A DNA stretch of 64,000 nt from the NCBI GenBank assembly GCA_025602905.1, contig JAHLKI010000030.1:186001-250000 (forward strand). Direction: 5' to 3'. The stretch comes from Phlyctochytrium arcticum (taxonomy: Eukaryota > Chytridiomycota > Chytridiomycetes > Chytridiales > Chytridiaceae). Numbering within the stretch: the first letter of the stretch is position 1; every line of letters begins with the position of its first letter. Position numbers and translations under genes: made by a program. Positions 31,219-43,023 of this stretch are shown piece by piece. A model generated the notes under the pieces. The model was not told the DNA's origin. It did not search any database and saw only the letters and a list, made by a program, of their open reading frames with translations.

Positions 31219-32773
31219 TCTTGAACAGACAGACAGACTTTTCTGGGATCAAGAATAAAATGCTTTGTCGGAGAAGCAAGAAGATGGGTTTGCAGTTTTG
31301 CTTATGTCGTCCTTGGGTCCTTTGGCACAACTTTATAAATTGCAGTTTTTGGGCGGCGTCTGCCCCGTCCTTGAAGTGGCAAGTCACGCAGATCCTTCTT
31401 TAGCAACGGTCTATTAACTCTACAAGTTCTACTCCAAAAGTTTGTCGTCGTCGTTTGTATGGTATATTGGAAGCAGCGGCCGGGGGACGGGAAAGTCTCG
31501 CTAAGTCGTTTATATATGGCCGGCTCACGAAAAAAACCCAGGGAGGAAAACGCTCGCGAATCGCCGCCGCAAGATCCGAGCCGCCCGCCGCCAGGTCATG
31601 TGATTGCTGACCCAAGCAGAAATTCACGTCGAGTCAGCAAAACGCGTTCGACGCGTCGCCCTGACACATCCCCTATAGCAGATCTGGCACCTGTCATTTC
31701 TGAATCCTGTTCTGAATCAAGTGCCCTGGCCAGCGCTCTACAAATAAGAGTTAACGCTCGCCAGGAGAGCTAGCAGTCTAACCAATATCTTGTATCCGGT
31801 TCGCGGCCGATGTGTAAATTGCTGGCTTATGTAGGGTGCATCAGGAGGACTTTCCTCCTCAAGATGAATAGTAACTTACATTCTTCACGACCTTCATCAA
31901 CATATATACGGGGAAGGCTATGGAAATTTGTCGTGAGAAACATCGTGAGCAATCCTGATCTGAATCTTGATGCACCATCATGCACATCATGCACGCATCC
32001 AAACCCCCCTTCAAATATTTATAGCAACGGTGTGCTGGAGCCGAAAACAGAGCAGGAAAGGGTTTTGGCGGAATATCTCCGGATTCCTTGTGTTGTTTTT
32101 GCGTATATACGCAGAGTTTCACCCCTGCTCGAGTACATTCAAAATTGTTTAATGTACAGTACGCCCTTCGAAAAACAACGCCTTACCCCACCGCTGTTTA
32201 TCTTATCATAACAACAAAAGTGCTTGCGAGTACATTTAGAACTAGGGTTATGCAAAAGTGGGGCACATTGTTTGAAATAAGGTACGAGTATGATTGATAT
32301 AGGGGTTTGTTTTTTTTAAGGAAAACCCTGGGAAAACCCGTGGAATTACTCGCCTCGATATCTTTCCTTTTTTTGATTGTTGTTGCCAAACAACTCAAAT
32401 ATGCAGTACATATGAATGCGGCCACAGGACCGGAAAGCCTATTTTTGTCAAAAACTCAGTTTGTTGTTGAGGCTGACCGGTCAAAGAATATTTGTGTCTT
32501 TCGCCAATTAAGCATTCAGCATATAGGGTATGTACTGTACCGCATATTCACGGTCTGTCCATATGGTACATATATGGTTCATATGGTTCGTATGGCGGGA
32601 AGGTTCTTGAGGTTCTTTAGAAAACATGGGGGGCAATCCGATTTATACCTAAAAGAATGTTTTTGTGGGCACCAGACTTTCAACGCACGACATAGAGTGG
32701 AACAAATTTAAACCCACGGCACTTAAGCAAGAAGAGACTCAAGTTAATCCGCGAGCAGCAATTCCAAAAGAGG
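31219..32773. other. Long intergenic region between divergent genes
   Basis: No gene supported. Several open frames exist but look non-coding. It should contain the promoters of the desaturase and of the orphan membrane protein gene. Near 32555-32590 a short ATATGGTWC/TATGGTTC repetition is visible. Confidence 0.4.
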
Positions 32774-33823
32774 ATGAGCAACCATACGATACTACCACCG
32801 TGCGACTGGCGACTTAATGTTTACAATTGCTACCGAAGCGATGTATTTCTCATCATTCATTATTTTGCCCTCATCGCTGACTTCTCTGGATTCTTGGGCA
32901 CCGCCATCACACTTTATCAGCGAGTCCGGCATTTGAAAGGACGGGTATGGACCTCCTCGTCGGGGTTCAGTTCAACAGAGGCACTGTTGTTTTTTACGTG
33001 CATAGGGTTTTCCGGGCGGGTCGGCACGAGCGTTGGTCTGATCCGAGACAACCTAAGCATGGTGGCTAGGTCATATATGTGGGAAGTACCATGGCTGTTT
33101 GGTTTAGTCGGCATACAACTGTTCATGGTCGGGATCGCCACGGTTGCGTCTCAAGCTCGTCAGTTCAAACAAATTGCACCGGCCGCTCGGAAATCCAACT
33201 TCCTCTCGTTACCGTCCAAGCGCATCATCTACATCGCTGTATGGTCACAGCTGAGCATGCAAATCATAACCAATCTGCCACTTGCCTACCTTGCTGGTCG
33301 CTACGAGTATTCGGCTGATATCATGGCCTGGCCCTGGTCTTGGTACCATATAGTCCACTACACACTGTGGAGTATCTACTTGTTTGTTCTCGCCGCGGCT
33401 TTTTTTTACTATTCCCTAACTCTGATGAACGAACTCCTCACCAATTGTAATGACACGAAAGGGACAGTCGACGTGGACTCGGGAATCGCCAAGCAAGCTG
33501 GCCGCTTACGAATTCAGTTACTCGCTCTGAGCCTCATCTACGGCATATTCGGGTTTTTTCTGTTGGCATTTGCATGGCTGCGACACTGGATTCTTTCCTG
33601 CACTGAGTTTTCGGCCTTTCTGTGCTTTGGTTGGGTCATGATCTGCCCAACCTCCATTCTGATCTTTTGCTACGTAACCTACTTTTCGGATCGCCAAAAG
33701 ATTCAACATCGCGATACACCTTCTCAACCGAGCTCTTTTGCTGGATCGGGTGGTGCTACTACTGCCTTGAATGGCCCAAGAGCCAACTCTTATGTTCTCA
33801 GGACAGTTAGTGACCAAAATTAA
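32774..33823 (+). CDS. Orphan seven-helix membrane protein
   Basis: A single-exon ORF of 349 residues. Hydrophobic segments are visible at VFLIIHYFALIADFSGFLG, STEALLFFTCIGFSG, WLFGLVGIQLFMVGIATVA, IIYIAVWSQLSMQIITNLPL, WYHIVHYTLWSIYLFVLAAA, LLALSLIYGIFGFFLLAFAW and FLCFGWVMICPTSILIFCYV. That is seven, with a short extracellular-like N-terminus (MSNHTILPPCDW; NHT is a potential glycosylation site) and a hydrophilic Ser-rich C-tail. The topology resembles a GPCR-like receptor, but no class-defining motif is seen. The lack of introns is unusual next to its neighbours. Confidence 0.7.
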   Translation: MSNHTILPPCDWRLNVYNCYRSDVFLIIHYFALIADFSGFLGTAITLYQRVRHLKGRVWTSSSGFSSTEALLFFTCIGFSGRVGTSVGLIRDNLSMVARSYMWEVPWLFGLVGIQLFMVGIATVASQARQFKQIAPAARKSNFLSLPSKRIIYIAVWSQLSMQIITNLPLAYLAGRYEYSADIMAWPWSWYHIVHYTLWSIYLFVLAAAFFYYSLTLMNELLTNCNDTKGTVDVDSGIAKQAGRLRIQLLALSLIYGIFGFFLLAFAWLRHWILSCTEFSAFLCFGWVMICPTSILIFCYVTYFSDRQKIQHRDTPSQPSSFAGSGGATTALNGPRANSYVLRTVSDQN

Positions 33824-35403
33824 TATGGGTGGGCAACAAGTAATGACATTCACAAAGCGCAGTCGCTAAGTTTAAAACGTCATTTTCGGTGCTTGTAACA
33901 TCACCTTTGATATACAGCGATATACCCATTTGTTAAATAAGATATACCCTACAATACTACTGTATGTATCAGTTACCTTGCCCAGTTTGCGCTATTGCGC
34001 AGTTGTGCGCATCTTCGCCCCTCTGATGATCAATATAGATCATGCTTTACAACATGTACTTAGCATTGATGAGTTGAAGTTCTAACGTAACATGTTTTTT
34101 CCACTGATGATCCATGTATATAAGTATTGAACTCTCCATTGCAGGCCTGACTATCGTTTTTTTGCCATCTCTGCTTGTAACTCTGGAACTCTCCCTCGCG
34201 CGCCTGGCATGCATTACTGTACTTTAGCGACCGTGTTTGAATCTAACAATATGCTAACTGTCGTTTCATTTCTTTCCATCTTTGTCTTACTATAACTTTT
34301 GATCTCTCCATTGCACGCTGGTGTGCATTGGCTACCGTTTCAATCGAACAGGCAGCTAGGTATCTTCCATCTCTGTATTACTGTAACTTTTGATCTCTCC
34401 ATCGGAAGCCTGGCGTGCATTAGCTACCATTTGAACCTAGCAGGCTACCCGCTATCGTTTCATTTCTTTCCATCGCTGTTTTATTATATTTTTTGCACAC
34501 GCCTGGCGTGCATTACCTACCAGCTATCATCCCATCTCTGCCTACAACTTTTGAACTCTCCACTGCGGGAATGGCTCGTAATAAACGCCATTGACTGCAG
34601 AGTCGTGCAGACTACTCCTGAATTGTACGCGGGACCTCGAACAACTAATCGTTTGGATAAAAGAGGTTGTCATCATCTATCTTTCTATCTTGCTCATGAG
34701 CTGTATTTTGCAAACCATCTACTGCGCGCTAGGAAATACTCTGGCTTAACCATCGTTCCCGCTATCCCCGACCCCTCATATCCTGCCGTGCCCATGGCTT
34801 AGCATGTTCTTGTCTACCTTGCATATATAACTCGGTTGGCTTACTAGCAACATTCAGATCCCTCCCGTTCTGACATTTCCTGCTCTGTTGCATGACCGTT
34901 GCTTGGATTCTTCCATGTCAATTCCCTTCCCTTCCAGAGGTAGGAGCTGTTTGTGCGGAAAACCTCCAACTTATGGCGGTTTCGGGCATCTGCCCCAATC
35001 CGACTCTATGTCCAGTGAGAGGGGGCCGGGGGGTTCCTTCACCGCAGTATTTCCGAATATGCCGTTGCAAACGGAGTAGGATTTGCGCGAAGGTCCACCC
35101 ACTCTTCATATTTCTTACTGTGGGGAAATCCGGAGCTTCAAATTGGGGGTTCTGTTTTTGTCGTTTGTCGTTGTTGTTTCTCTTCATCGTCTGAGATGGT
35201 TGGCCAATCATGTACTGCATGTGCTTTCTTATAGAGAGTCAATCCATCATATTGATATTACAATAGGGACTCATGTAAACAAATTGGGGTTACGTGGGAA
35301 GGAACAGGGTATCAGCTTTTTGGTTGCGTGGCTTGAAAACATTGGAAAGAGATGGGTATATGCAAGAAGAGCCACATATCCAAAAAGAATTAAAATTGTG
35401 CTT
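33824..35403. repeat. Intergenic region with diverged tandem repeats
   Basis: Between about 34110 and 34570 the blocks ACTTTTGATCTCTCCAT and GCCTGGCGTGCATTA..CTACC recur (near 34126, 34185, 34294, 34384, 34502 and 34545), with irregular 60-115 bp spacing. An open frame at 34299-34802 runs through them and is judged non-coding. There is nothing convincing in 34810-35403, which is the 3' flank of the HMG gene. Confidence 0.55.
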
Positions 35404-37777
35404 CTAAGGGTTTTCCATGAGCCATGGAGGTTGCTGCTGTGACATGACCTGCATGTCCTGTTGTGGTGGTGGGTAGGGCCCGGGAGAGGGTGAGGCTCCA
35501 GCAGCCACCATCCCAGGATCCATCATGTACTCGGGATGAGGGGCATTTGGCGGATGTCCTGGCGGTGCGTGGGATTGAGGGTGGGATTGAGAATGGAGGT
35601 GTGCGAGTGGGGGAGGGGAGAGCGACTCAATCATTTGCGCTGGGCCTGTTGGATGTTGTGACGGGTGGTGAAAGTGCGCAGCTTTGGGAGTCAGATTGTC
35701 AGTGTAGTGCTGGAAATGCGGATGGGGTAGCCCGGGATGTTGCTGTAAGTCAGATCTGGGTGGGTCGTGCAAATTGGGGGCCGATTGGGAGCCATAGCCA
35801 TAGATACCCATAGGTGATTCACCCAAGGACCCATGAGAGCTTGGCATTGTAGGTTGTCCCATGCCGAGATTCCAAGGGGATGATATATACGGAGGAGGTG
35901 GTATAGAGAGTCCCATTGGTGTAAGGCCTACTCCTGCATCGGGTGCAACAGCTGTCTGAGCGGATGAGGCAAATACTCGGGAATCATCTGGAAACGCGGA
36001 GATCGCCGTTATATCTTGTGGGGTGGTTGGATGTATGGTGGTGGTGGGAGAGGGGGACGGCGGAAAAACGGATGGCGCAGATGTCCAGCGCCCTTGACGG
36101 GCCAACAAGCGCTGGTTGGTCGTTGCCCAACGGTTGTGCGTGTTACTCCCGGCCGCTAATGTCCCGGCGGCCAGCATGGCGGACGGGGAGGCAGCATGTT
36201 GAGACCGTGGCACGCTGCCTTCTACATCTGGTCGGGGTCGCAGTGATGATGCTCTTGGAACAGCCATCCTTTGCAGACCACTCGCAGCCATTGGCGTAAC
36301 AATGGGAGGTGGTCTTGAACCCAAAACTTTATCTGATGGCCCGGCAAAGGTCTGTTGGGATGGTGGGTGAGACTGCGCTGTTGTCGCCACGGGCGTCGCC
36401 GAAACCGGCCGATCAGACTCTGAATCCTCTGAAACGCCGCGCTTTTTGTTGTCGGGCTTTCGGACCTTGGTAGGCTTTCGCGGCGCATACTTGTAGTCGG
36501 GAAACGTGATATTGTGCAGGCGCTTTGCGTCCTCTGCCTTCTTCTTGTAAATCTCCTTTACGTCGGTTGGCTCATTAGCCCACATTTGTCCAATAAGTCT
36601 AGAAGCCTGGGAAGGAAATATAACAGTTAGCTTGATGTCTCCTCAAACGCAACGAATCCCTGCGACGGGCAAATACCTCATTGTTCGTTATTCCTTCATT
36701 TGCGCGCATCACTTCATCTTGTTTTTCCCGGCGGTATATGATGAATGAATTGGCTGGACGCGGTGCTTTCTTTGGTTTGGACAGATTGTATCCTTTCAGA
36801 TGGCTTACATCCTGAGCTGAAACCGTTGGCTGATTATAAAACAAAGCGCATCGTTCAGTTCACAAGCTCTGCAAATTTCGAGAGCAAGACTTGCATACCT
36901 GGATAGTATCATATGGACGGGATGGTAAATTAGGCAAAATTGCTCCGACTTGTGACAGATTTGACACAATCTCGGCATTGGCTGGTACATGCGCAGGAAC
37001 TAACACCGGATAAAACCCCTTGGGAATATAACACCATCCCGAGTCATCGTTGCCGGGCTCTGCACTCCCTGGCGGCTTGCCACCGTAAGGCAAGTATGGG
37101 TTGTAATAGTTGACTGGTGTTTGCACGTAGGTTTGCGCCGAGTCCCGGTGGTGCATGCGCGGCAGTGAGCCGCCAGAATTAGAAGTAGTAGTTGACCGAT
37201 CCTTTGGATCTACAGCCAGGGATGAAAACATATCGGTAGCAAATGCCATCGAAGAGCGTCGTGAAGATGGATCAGATGTAATACTTGGGTCGCTGATTGA
37301 CCGGCCAATGGATTGGTTCATGGGGAAGGGAGCTGGTATCGACTCGTAAGGATGATAGGTTGTCGAGCCCATGGGATACCCCAACTCCCAATATTGCCCG
37401 TAGGGCAATGCGGCTGCTAGCTGTGGATTATAATAGACGGGTGTCGGGGGTGGCCCTCCCGATCTTGGTCTATACGAGCCGGGCGTCATTTGTCGCTGAA
37501 GCAACTCTGGGTCGACCGGATAAGTTCCCCCAAAGGGAAACATCAAACGATCGTACATTCGGTCATCATCGTTGTACTCTGAATCAACTAGGGTGGAATC
37601 CAACGGGGAATCTCGACTGATACTGCTGCCGCTGTGAACGGTCGTTGGATCACCCACATTCCCACCACCACCAACACTATTGACATTGTGAGCCGAGTCC
37701 TCTGCAATGGTATGGCGGCCGGACAAGATGAGCGATGATGGCGTTATTTTCAATTTTTTGGTTTTCCGATAGCCCAT
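35404..37777 (-). CDS. MATA-type HMG-box transcription factor
   Basis: DNA-binding regulator of the fungal mating-type/SOX-like HMG class. Exons 37777-36899, 36829-36677 and 36606-35404 give 744 residues. The HMG box (about residues 310-390) is split by two introns. It reads KAPRPANSFIIYRREKQDEV, MRANEGITNNE-ASRLIGQM, then WANEPTDVKEIYKKKAEDAK and RLHNITFPDYKYAPRKPTKV. The PRPxNxFIlYR...NNE.S..IG..W...YKYxPR pattern is that of MAT HMG proteins. The flanks are long, disordered and Pro/Ser/His/Met-rich, a probable activation region. Whether it lies at the mating locus is unknown: the flanking genes here (7TM protein, AIM18-like) are not the usual sex-locus neighbours. Confidence 0.9.
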
Positions 37778-38987
37778 GGTTCCAAAGACGTTGTCAATAT
37801 GAGCTTGGTAACAAGATAGAATATACTGTCGGAAGGGACAAGTATTGTAGTGCGAGCACCGGATTCGGATTCAAGCTTGCTGCTCTCTCTCTCTCTCTCT
37901 CGCGTCACAAAGCGGGCTGGATACACAAAATTTAAAGTCTTTCTTGTAACAAAGTCAAAGTTGAATCTACTTGTGTCAAAATAACGATGAGGTTTCTCGG
38001 AGGATCGTCCCTTGGGTGGGCTGGTAACTCGTCAAAGTTCCCACTCGAATCCAAGCAATAGCCGAATTCGCAAGACAATACTTAGAGAAAAATGGTCGGG
38101 GGAAAGGACAAGCTGGTCGGAGGGGGTATACACTAAATTTGCAAATGAATCTCCGCCAGGTGCGTTGCCCTAAAAGAATCAATCGCTGCCGGCAAGGGCC
38201 ACACGCTGTGATCCTCAGATCCAAGGATGCAAACCCTGGTCCCTCCCCTAAAGTCCCTTGATGGATGAGGAATTTTAGAAATGGCCGACACCGATGCAGT
38301 GCAAGATATTCACGTCCATGGAGCCTTGGTTCATACCCCAAAGGCCCTAGAAAATTCCGTGCTAGTGATTCACCCCAGCACGCTGCACGCGGGGTAAATA
38401 AAGTTTCCGGCAACGGAACCTCTGCCTATGTCAACGACAATACTTTACTTAGTGGGCATGTTTGGGCTGCGTATTGCTGTTGTTGGGGTGGGTACGGGCA
38501 GGTTCAGGGATCTGTAACTATTTTTAACCTCTACCCAGCGATCGCGGAGCCTGAGCGGCGGTTACCACTGCCCTAAGTCCGAATGGTGGCATCACCTATT
38601 CCATTGCGGCTTTGACGATGCCGTGGGTTTGTGCCCATGTTCTTTTTCCTATGGTCGAGAATTACACGTAACTTTTATTTCGTTGGGGCATCGCATCCCG
38701 TCCAATGGCGTAAGATGCTGTAAGTAAGCATGGGTGCGATGAACCCTCAACTCAGGTTTCCCCCCCAATCCTGGCAATCCTGGATCCTCGTTTTCTGTCC
38801 AGGTCCAGGACGAATAATCGAACGCGAGCTTGCCAGAGGAAATGCACGCGTTAATTCGAAAGCCGGAGCGCCGCGACGCGTATCGGGTGTTGCCGGGTGA
38901 CGTCCGCAGAATGCCTTCCGGGACACCCCGGGATTCACTTCTGTTTCGACAACGCACCGCCCAGATCACACTGAAAGATTCAAAGAA
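37778..38987. other. Intergenic region with CT microsatellite
   Basis: No gene supported. A CT dinucleotide run occupies about 37883-37901, roughly 110 bp upstream of the HMG gene start, a pyrimidine-rich promoter-like position. The remaining frames are not protein-like. Confidence 0.45.
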
Positions 38988-40137
38988 ATGTCGACCAGAC
39001 TCTCCTCTTTGCCGATCGCAAAACTACCACGGCTACTGCCATGCTGCCGAGGCACACTTCCCAAAGTGGGCATTAGCTCTTTATCCACCCACACCTTGCC
39101 ATGGCAGCGGCAACACCGCCAAAGACAACACCCAGTAAAGCCAGCCTTGACCGCCGTATTGGCCGCCGTATTGGGAGGAATCGCTGCTAGCACCTTGATG
39201 GGAGATACCTTTCTGAGTGCCGAGCGGGTTGCCGAGGCGGATGTAAACGAACCCGTTGGTGAGTATCAGCAGTCATTGATCATATTTTACACCGAATCAT
39301 CCACTCACATTGTCATCAAAGGCATTGAACCCGTTACCAAACGACCCCTCCCAGTCTCTTTATCTCTCACGTACAACTCTTCATCCCACCCATTCAATCT
39401 GCTCGGTCTGGGCGTGCGCCAGGTGACCCTGCTCAACATCAACGTATACACAATTGGATTCTACATCAATCCGGTGCTGGCGAAGCGACTTGGTCAAGAT
39501 CCGGTTCTGCGGGATATTAAAAACACAAAGGAGCTGACTGATTCTGTGGTGGAGCGAATAGTGGAAGGTGGACCAGGAGAGGAAATCGCCATACGGATTG
39601 GTAAACTATTCTTTTTATGTCCCAGATCCCAAATGTCCAAAAACTCATAGCGTTGTAACGCAGAACCAACTCGGAACACGGATGGGCCTCACCTCCGTAA
39701 TGGGCTTCTTCGCATGCTCAGCGCCCAGCTAGCTCACGAAGACACGACTGCCACCCGCGCAACTCCCCCTCTCCCGGTTCCATCCGCCGACCCCGCCCTC
39801 TTGACCGCACTGGACACTCTCCGCGCCGCATTCCCAAGTGGCCAAGTTAAGAAGGGTCAAGTGATGGTCTTTACGCGAACATCCGAGGGCTGGCTGAGAA
39901 TGGAGTATGAAGGTCAGGAAATGTGTGTCGTGCGACATCGATGGGTAGCGGATCGGTTCGTGGAGGGGTATCTACGCGGTCGAAAAGTCATCTCTGAGAA
40001 GGTTGGTTCATACATTTCGTCGTAAAACAAGTGGGTCTATATTCTTACAAGTTTTTGTCTGGTGAAACTTTTAGCTGCGACAGAGTGTGGTGGTTGGGAT
40101 CAATCACTTGACCCATCCTGAGACCCGGAAGCTATAA
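38988..40137 (+). CDS. AIM18/AIM46-like mitochondrial chalcone-isomerase-fold protein
   Basis: Fungal mitochondrial protein of unknown biochemical role with a chalcone isomerase-like fold. Exons 38988-39258, 39322-39600, 39664-40001 and 40075-40137 encode 316 residues. The N-terminus MSTRLSSLPIAKLPRLLPCC is basic and hydroxylated, as in mitochondrial presequences, and is followed by a hydrophobic helix (ALTAVLAAVLGGIAASTLMG). The fold's hallmark is LLGLGVRQVTLLNINVYTIG with FYINP. Then RI-EPTRNTDGPHLRNGLLRM is restored by the second intron. The last exon is short (LRQSVVVGINHLTHPETRKL). It is convergent with the TM9SF gene (235 bp between stops). Confidence 0.88.
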
Positions 40138-40372
40138 ATTTCCTTTCGCAGAACTTTGTACATCAAGCATCCTTTTCACATTACCGACTTTGGGCAAAAC
40201 CCCTTGCAGAAATTATATCTAATTCTGTCAGCCCGATAGTGAAAAAAATCATATTTAAAAAGGTTGTGGTCTCTGGCTCCAGCTCCAAAATACAAAAACT
40301 ACAAACGCCGTATAGCCCTCATTTGAGCTGCATGAGAATACATATGTTGAATAAAGCACGAGAAGGTGGCAT

Positions 40373-42622
40373 TTAATCGACCTTGATACTGGAGAAAATC
40401 TTTCGCACAAAGATGAGAGCAGCAAAGTACCCGACTGCGCCAGTCATAATAGAGAATAGGATGGACATGACAAGAGACCATCCGAAAAAGAGAATGGTGG
40501 ATGGGACCGTCACGATTGCTGATACGGAAGGTTCAATGAGTATTGGCAGAGAACGAATTGTCAGAGAAAACTTACTGAGACGGGTAATATAGTAGAATGT
40601 AGAGTATAAGAAGACGTAAAATCCGGACGCGCCCGCTGTGAGGAAAGCGCGCCATGACCAGTAGTAATCCTAAAAGTCACCGTTAGTTGGGAGAGCATAG
40701 CTGGAACAACCATACTATAAATTACCTCAGATCCTAGATGGAAGTAACACATCAAAATAGCCACTTCAGAGCACGTCACCAACAAGATGACAAACACGAC
40801 CGCCAAGAACCCAAACACGTAGTAAATCCGACCAAACCAGATCGAGTTCATGATAAAGTACAGCTCAATAAAGATGGCTCCAAAGGGCAAGATGCCACCA
40901 ATGAGCGCCGAGATCCATTTGTTGAGAAAGAGGGGTTGGGGCGGGATTTGACGGGGGATTTGGTTTGTTTTGACGGGATGCTGAATGGCTGGGGCACGGA
41001 ATCCAAAGTAAGCGCCAAACATGCAGGTGGGAAGTGAGACCAGGAACCAGAGGGCGATGAGGGCCACCATTGTAGAGAAGGGCGCGGCCGCGGATGAGTG
41101 GGCGCCGATCAGGAAAAAGTTTAGGGTGATAAAGATGAGGAAGACGATTCTGAGAGAGACACGGGTTAGCGTCTAGCGAAATTTGAAGCAATGCGGGTTT
41201 GACACCGTACCCTGGAACCAAAGTTGCAGTCATCAAAACGTTTCTGCGCCAAAATTCTCCTTGGAGCATCTTGTACACGCGTGCGGATACATAGCCCGCC
41301 ACAAGTGCGAAAAAGACATAAAATATCAATCCAACGGTTGTAAGCCGGCCACGGGACGATGGAGACAAGAAACCAAGAACCGCAAAAACTAAAAAGATTT
41401 AGCGAAATCAGGATTGGCATAAGACGGAAGTGCGCAAAGTAACAAAACTCACTCAACGTGATTCCCGCCATGCAGACTAGCTGAGCTCCGTTGCCCACCA
41501 AGACTGACAAGAGCATGCGATGCGTAGGGGGGCGGAAGACATCTGCATGGACAAGCTTCCAACCAAAATCTTCCTGGCCATCTTCATCTCCGAACGCGTT
41601 GTATCGAGCAATATCCTTGTGGAGTGCCCGCAAGAGAATGACGGCAATCATGCCGGTGAGCATCAGAACAATGACAATAGAGTTGATGATGCTAATTGCA
41701 GTAGGAGTTATAATTTGCATCGAGAATGACCGAGTTTGGGTAGGTGCGAAATTACCTGAACCAATGGACTTGGGGATCCTGAGTGTACAAGTAATGATCC
41801 CATCGCGTTCCCCATGACACCGTCGACGGTTCCCAATACACGTTGTATGTATACTGAACCTTTGTTTCTTGCCCTGGGATTTCGATCAACACCTTTCCCG
41901 CATGGCCTCCCGAAGGTTGACAAGTGGTCTGGTCCGCGCCCCAGGTCTTGATACTGTACGGCCAAATCAGGATTCCAACTACTCGATGTTTGTTTTTTGT
42001 CTGGTCCGAGTGATATTTGATGTGGATGTCGTAGTGATTGTTTATGTGAAAGACGGGCGCTACAGGACTCTCGCGGTAACCGAGGTCGAACCCGACATTG
42101 TAAAACATTTCTTTTGTGTTGTCGTCCTCCATCAATGATGCAACAGGGAGGCCATCTACGAACCAGTTTTGTTGATAATCTTCCTTGATCCTAAAAAAAA
42201 AGGTTGCTCCAGTGAGTAAATGGAGCGATGGAAGAGTAAGCTCAAAGAAAGTACCTTTGATTGATGAATTTAGCATCCGCAGCTGGGACTGTAACTTCCG
42301 CGCCCAAATTCTGACATGTTGCATTGATCATCATACTCAGTTTAAACGCGGAATTATGCAGACGGTCCCCGAAAAGAATGCTCCCAAGATTCTCTCGCTC
42401 GTTCTCCTCCTTCTCCGGCCGAGGATGGTGGAATTTTTCATAATAGTAGTCGTACGGTATCAGCGTAGTGGGTGAAGTCAGGATATTGACACTAAGTTCG
42501 ACGGATTCGCCAGCGGCATAGTCTTTTGGGGCTACGCCGGGAAGATAGAAAGCCTGGGATGTTGTGAGGGCGGTGGAGAGAAGGAGGAGGACGGATGTCG
42601 GAGTCAGTCTTGGGATATGCAT
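40373..42622 (-). CDS. TM9SF/EMP70 (nonaspanin) transmembrane protein
   Basis: Endosome/Golgi nine-helix membrane protein implicated in sorting and adhesion. Seven exons (42622-42255, 42190-41756, 41691-41453, 41388-41211, 41149-40726, 40669-40576, 40518-40373) give 627 residues, the normal size. It has a signal peptide (MHIPRLTPTSVLLLLSTALT), then luminal domain blocks FYLPGVAPKDYAAGE and SILFGDRLHNSAFKL. The hallmark is HWFS-IINSIVIVLMLTGMI, then RALHKDIARYNAF and DFGWKLVHADVFRPP. The helical region includes IPRQIPPQPLFLNKWISALI and ILPFGAIFIELYFIMNSIWF. It ends VRKIFSSIKVD, with the conserved KxD Golgi-retention tail. Every junction restores family sequence. Confidence 0.95.
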
Positions 42623-43023
42623 GTTTCAAGATTCTTGGGGGTATCGCCAGATCACAGTCAGTAAGGTCGCTCCTTTGACGTCCTTGATGTATTCTAAGAG
42701 TGCTGCTGATTGTATCGACCGTGCGGCATCCGCTGGCTCTAGTGATGACTGGCTCGTTGCAGGGCTTCGGAGACGTCCGTGGCTGCTTTGTTTGGTCAAC
42801 TTTGCTGCGCGAACGTCGTGACACTCGCGTCAAATGCATCACGTGAGTCGGCCGTTGGGCGGAGTTTCCGGGGGAGTTTTGATCGGAACTTTTGAGTCTT
42901 GACCCAGGCCCAGTCTTGACCTTTTGCTCAAGGCAATTTGACAACCACAGAATTCGGAGCTGAAAAGTGAGTTTTAATAGCACTTTTTGCGAAAGACTCA
43001 TCCAACTACAGAGACGACAAGAC
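42623..43023. other. Intergenic region
   Basis: No gene. A donor/acceptor-like pair (GTGAGT at about 42967, CTACAG near 43010) may be a leader intron of the pseudogene that follows. Confidence 0.3.

Noticed and set aside
31459..31773. 104-residue Arg/Ser-rich ORF upstream of the desaturase
   Set aside because: It lies in the probable promoter of the minus-strand gene, with no conserved feature.
34299..34802. 167-residue plus-strand ORF
   Set aside because: It runs through the diverged tandem repeats, has a low-complexity composition typical of T/C-rich DNA and shows no domain or splice context.
34810..35442. Several overlapping plus-strand ORFs opposite the 3' end of the HMG gene
   Set aside because: They lie in the downstream flank and antisense of the HMG-box gene and lack domain character.
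37976..38413. 145-residue minus-strand ORF
   Set aside because: No protein-like conservation, overlaps a plus-strand frame of equal quality, and no splice or promoter context.
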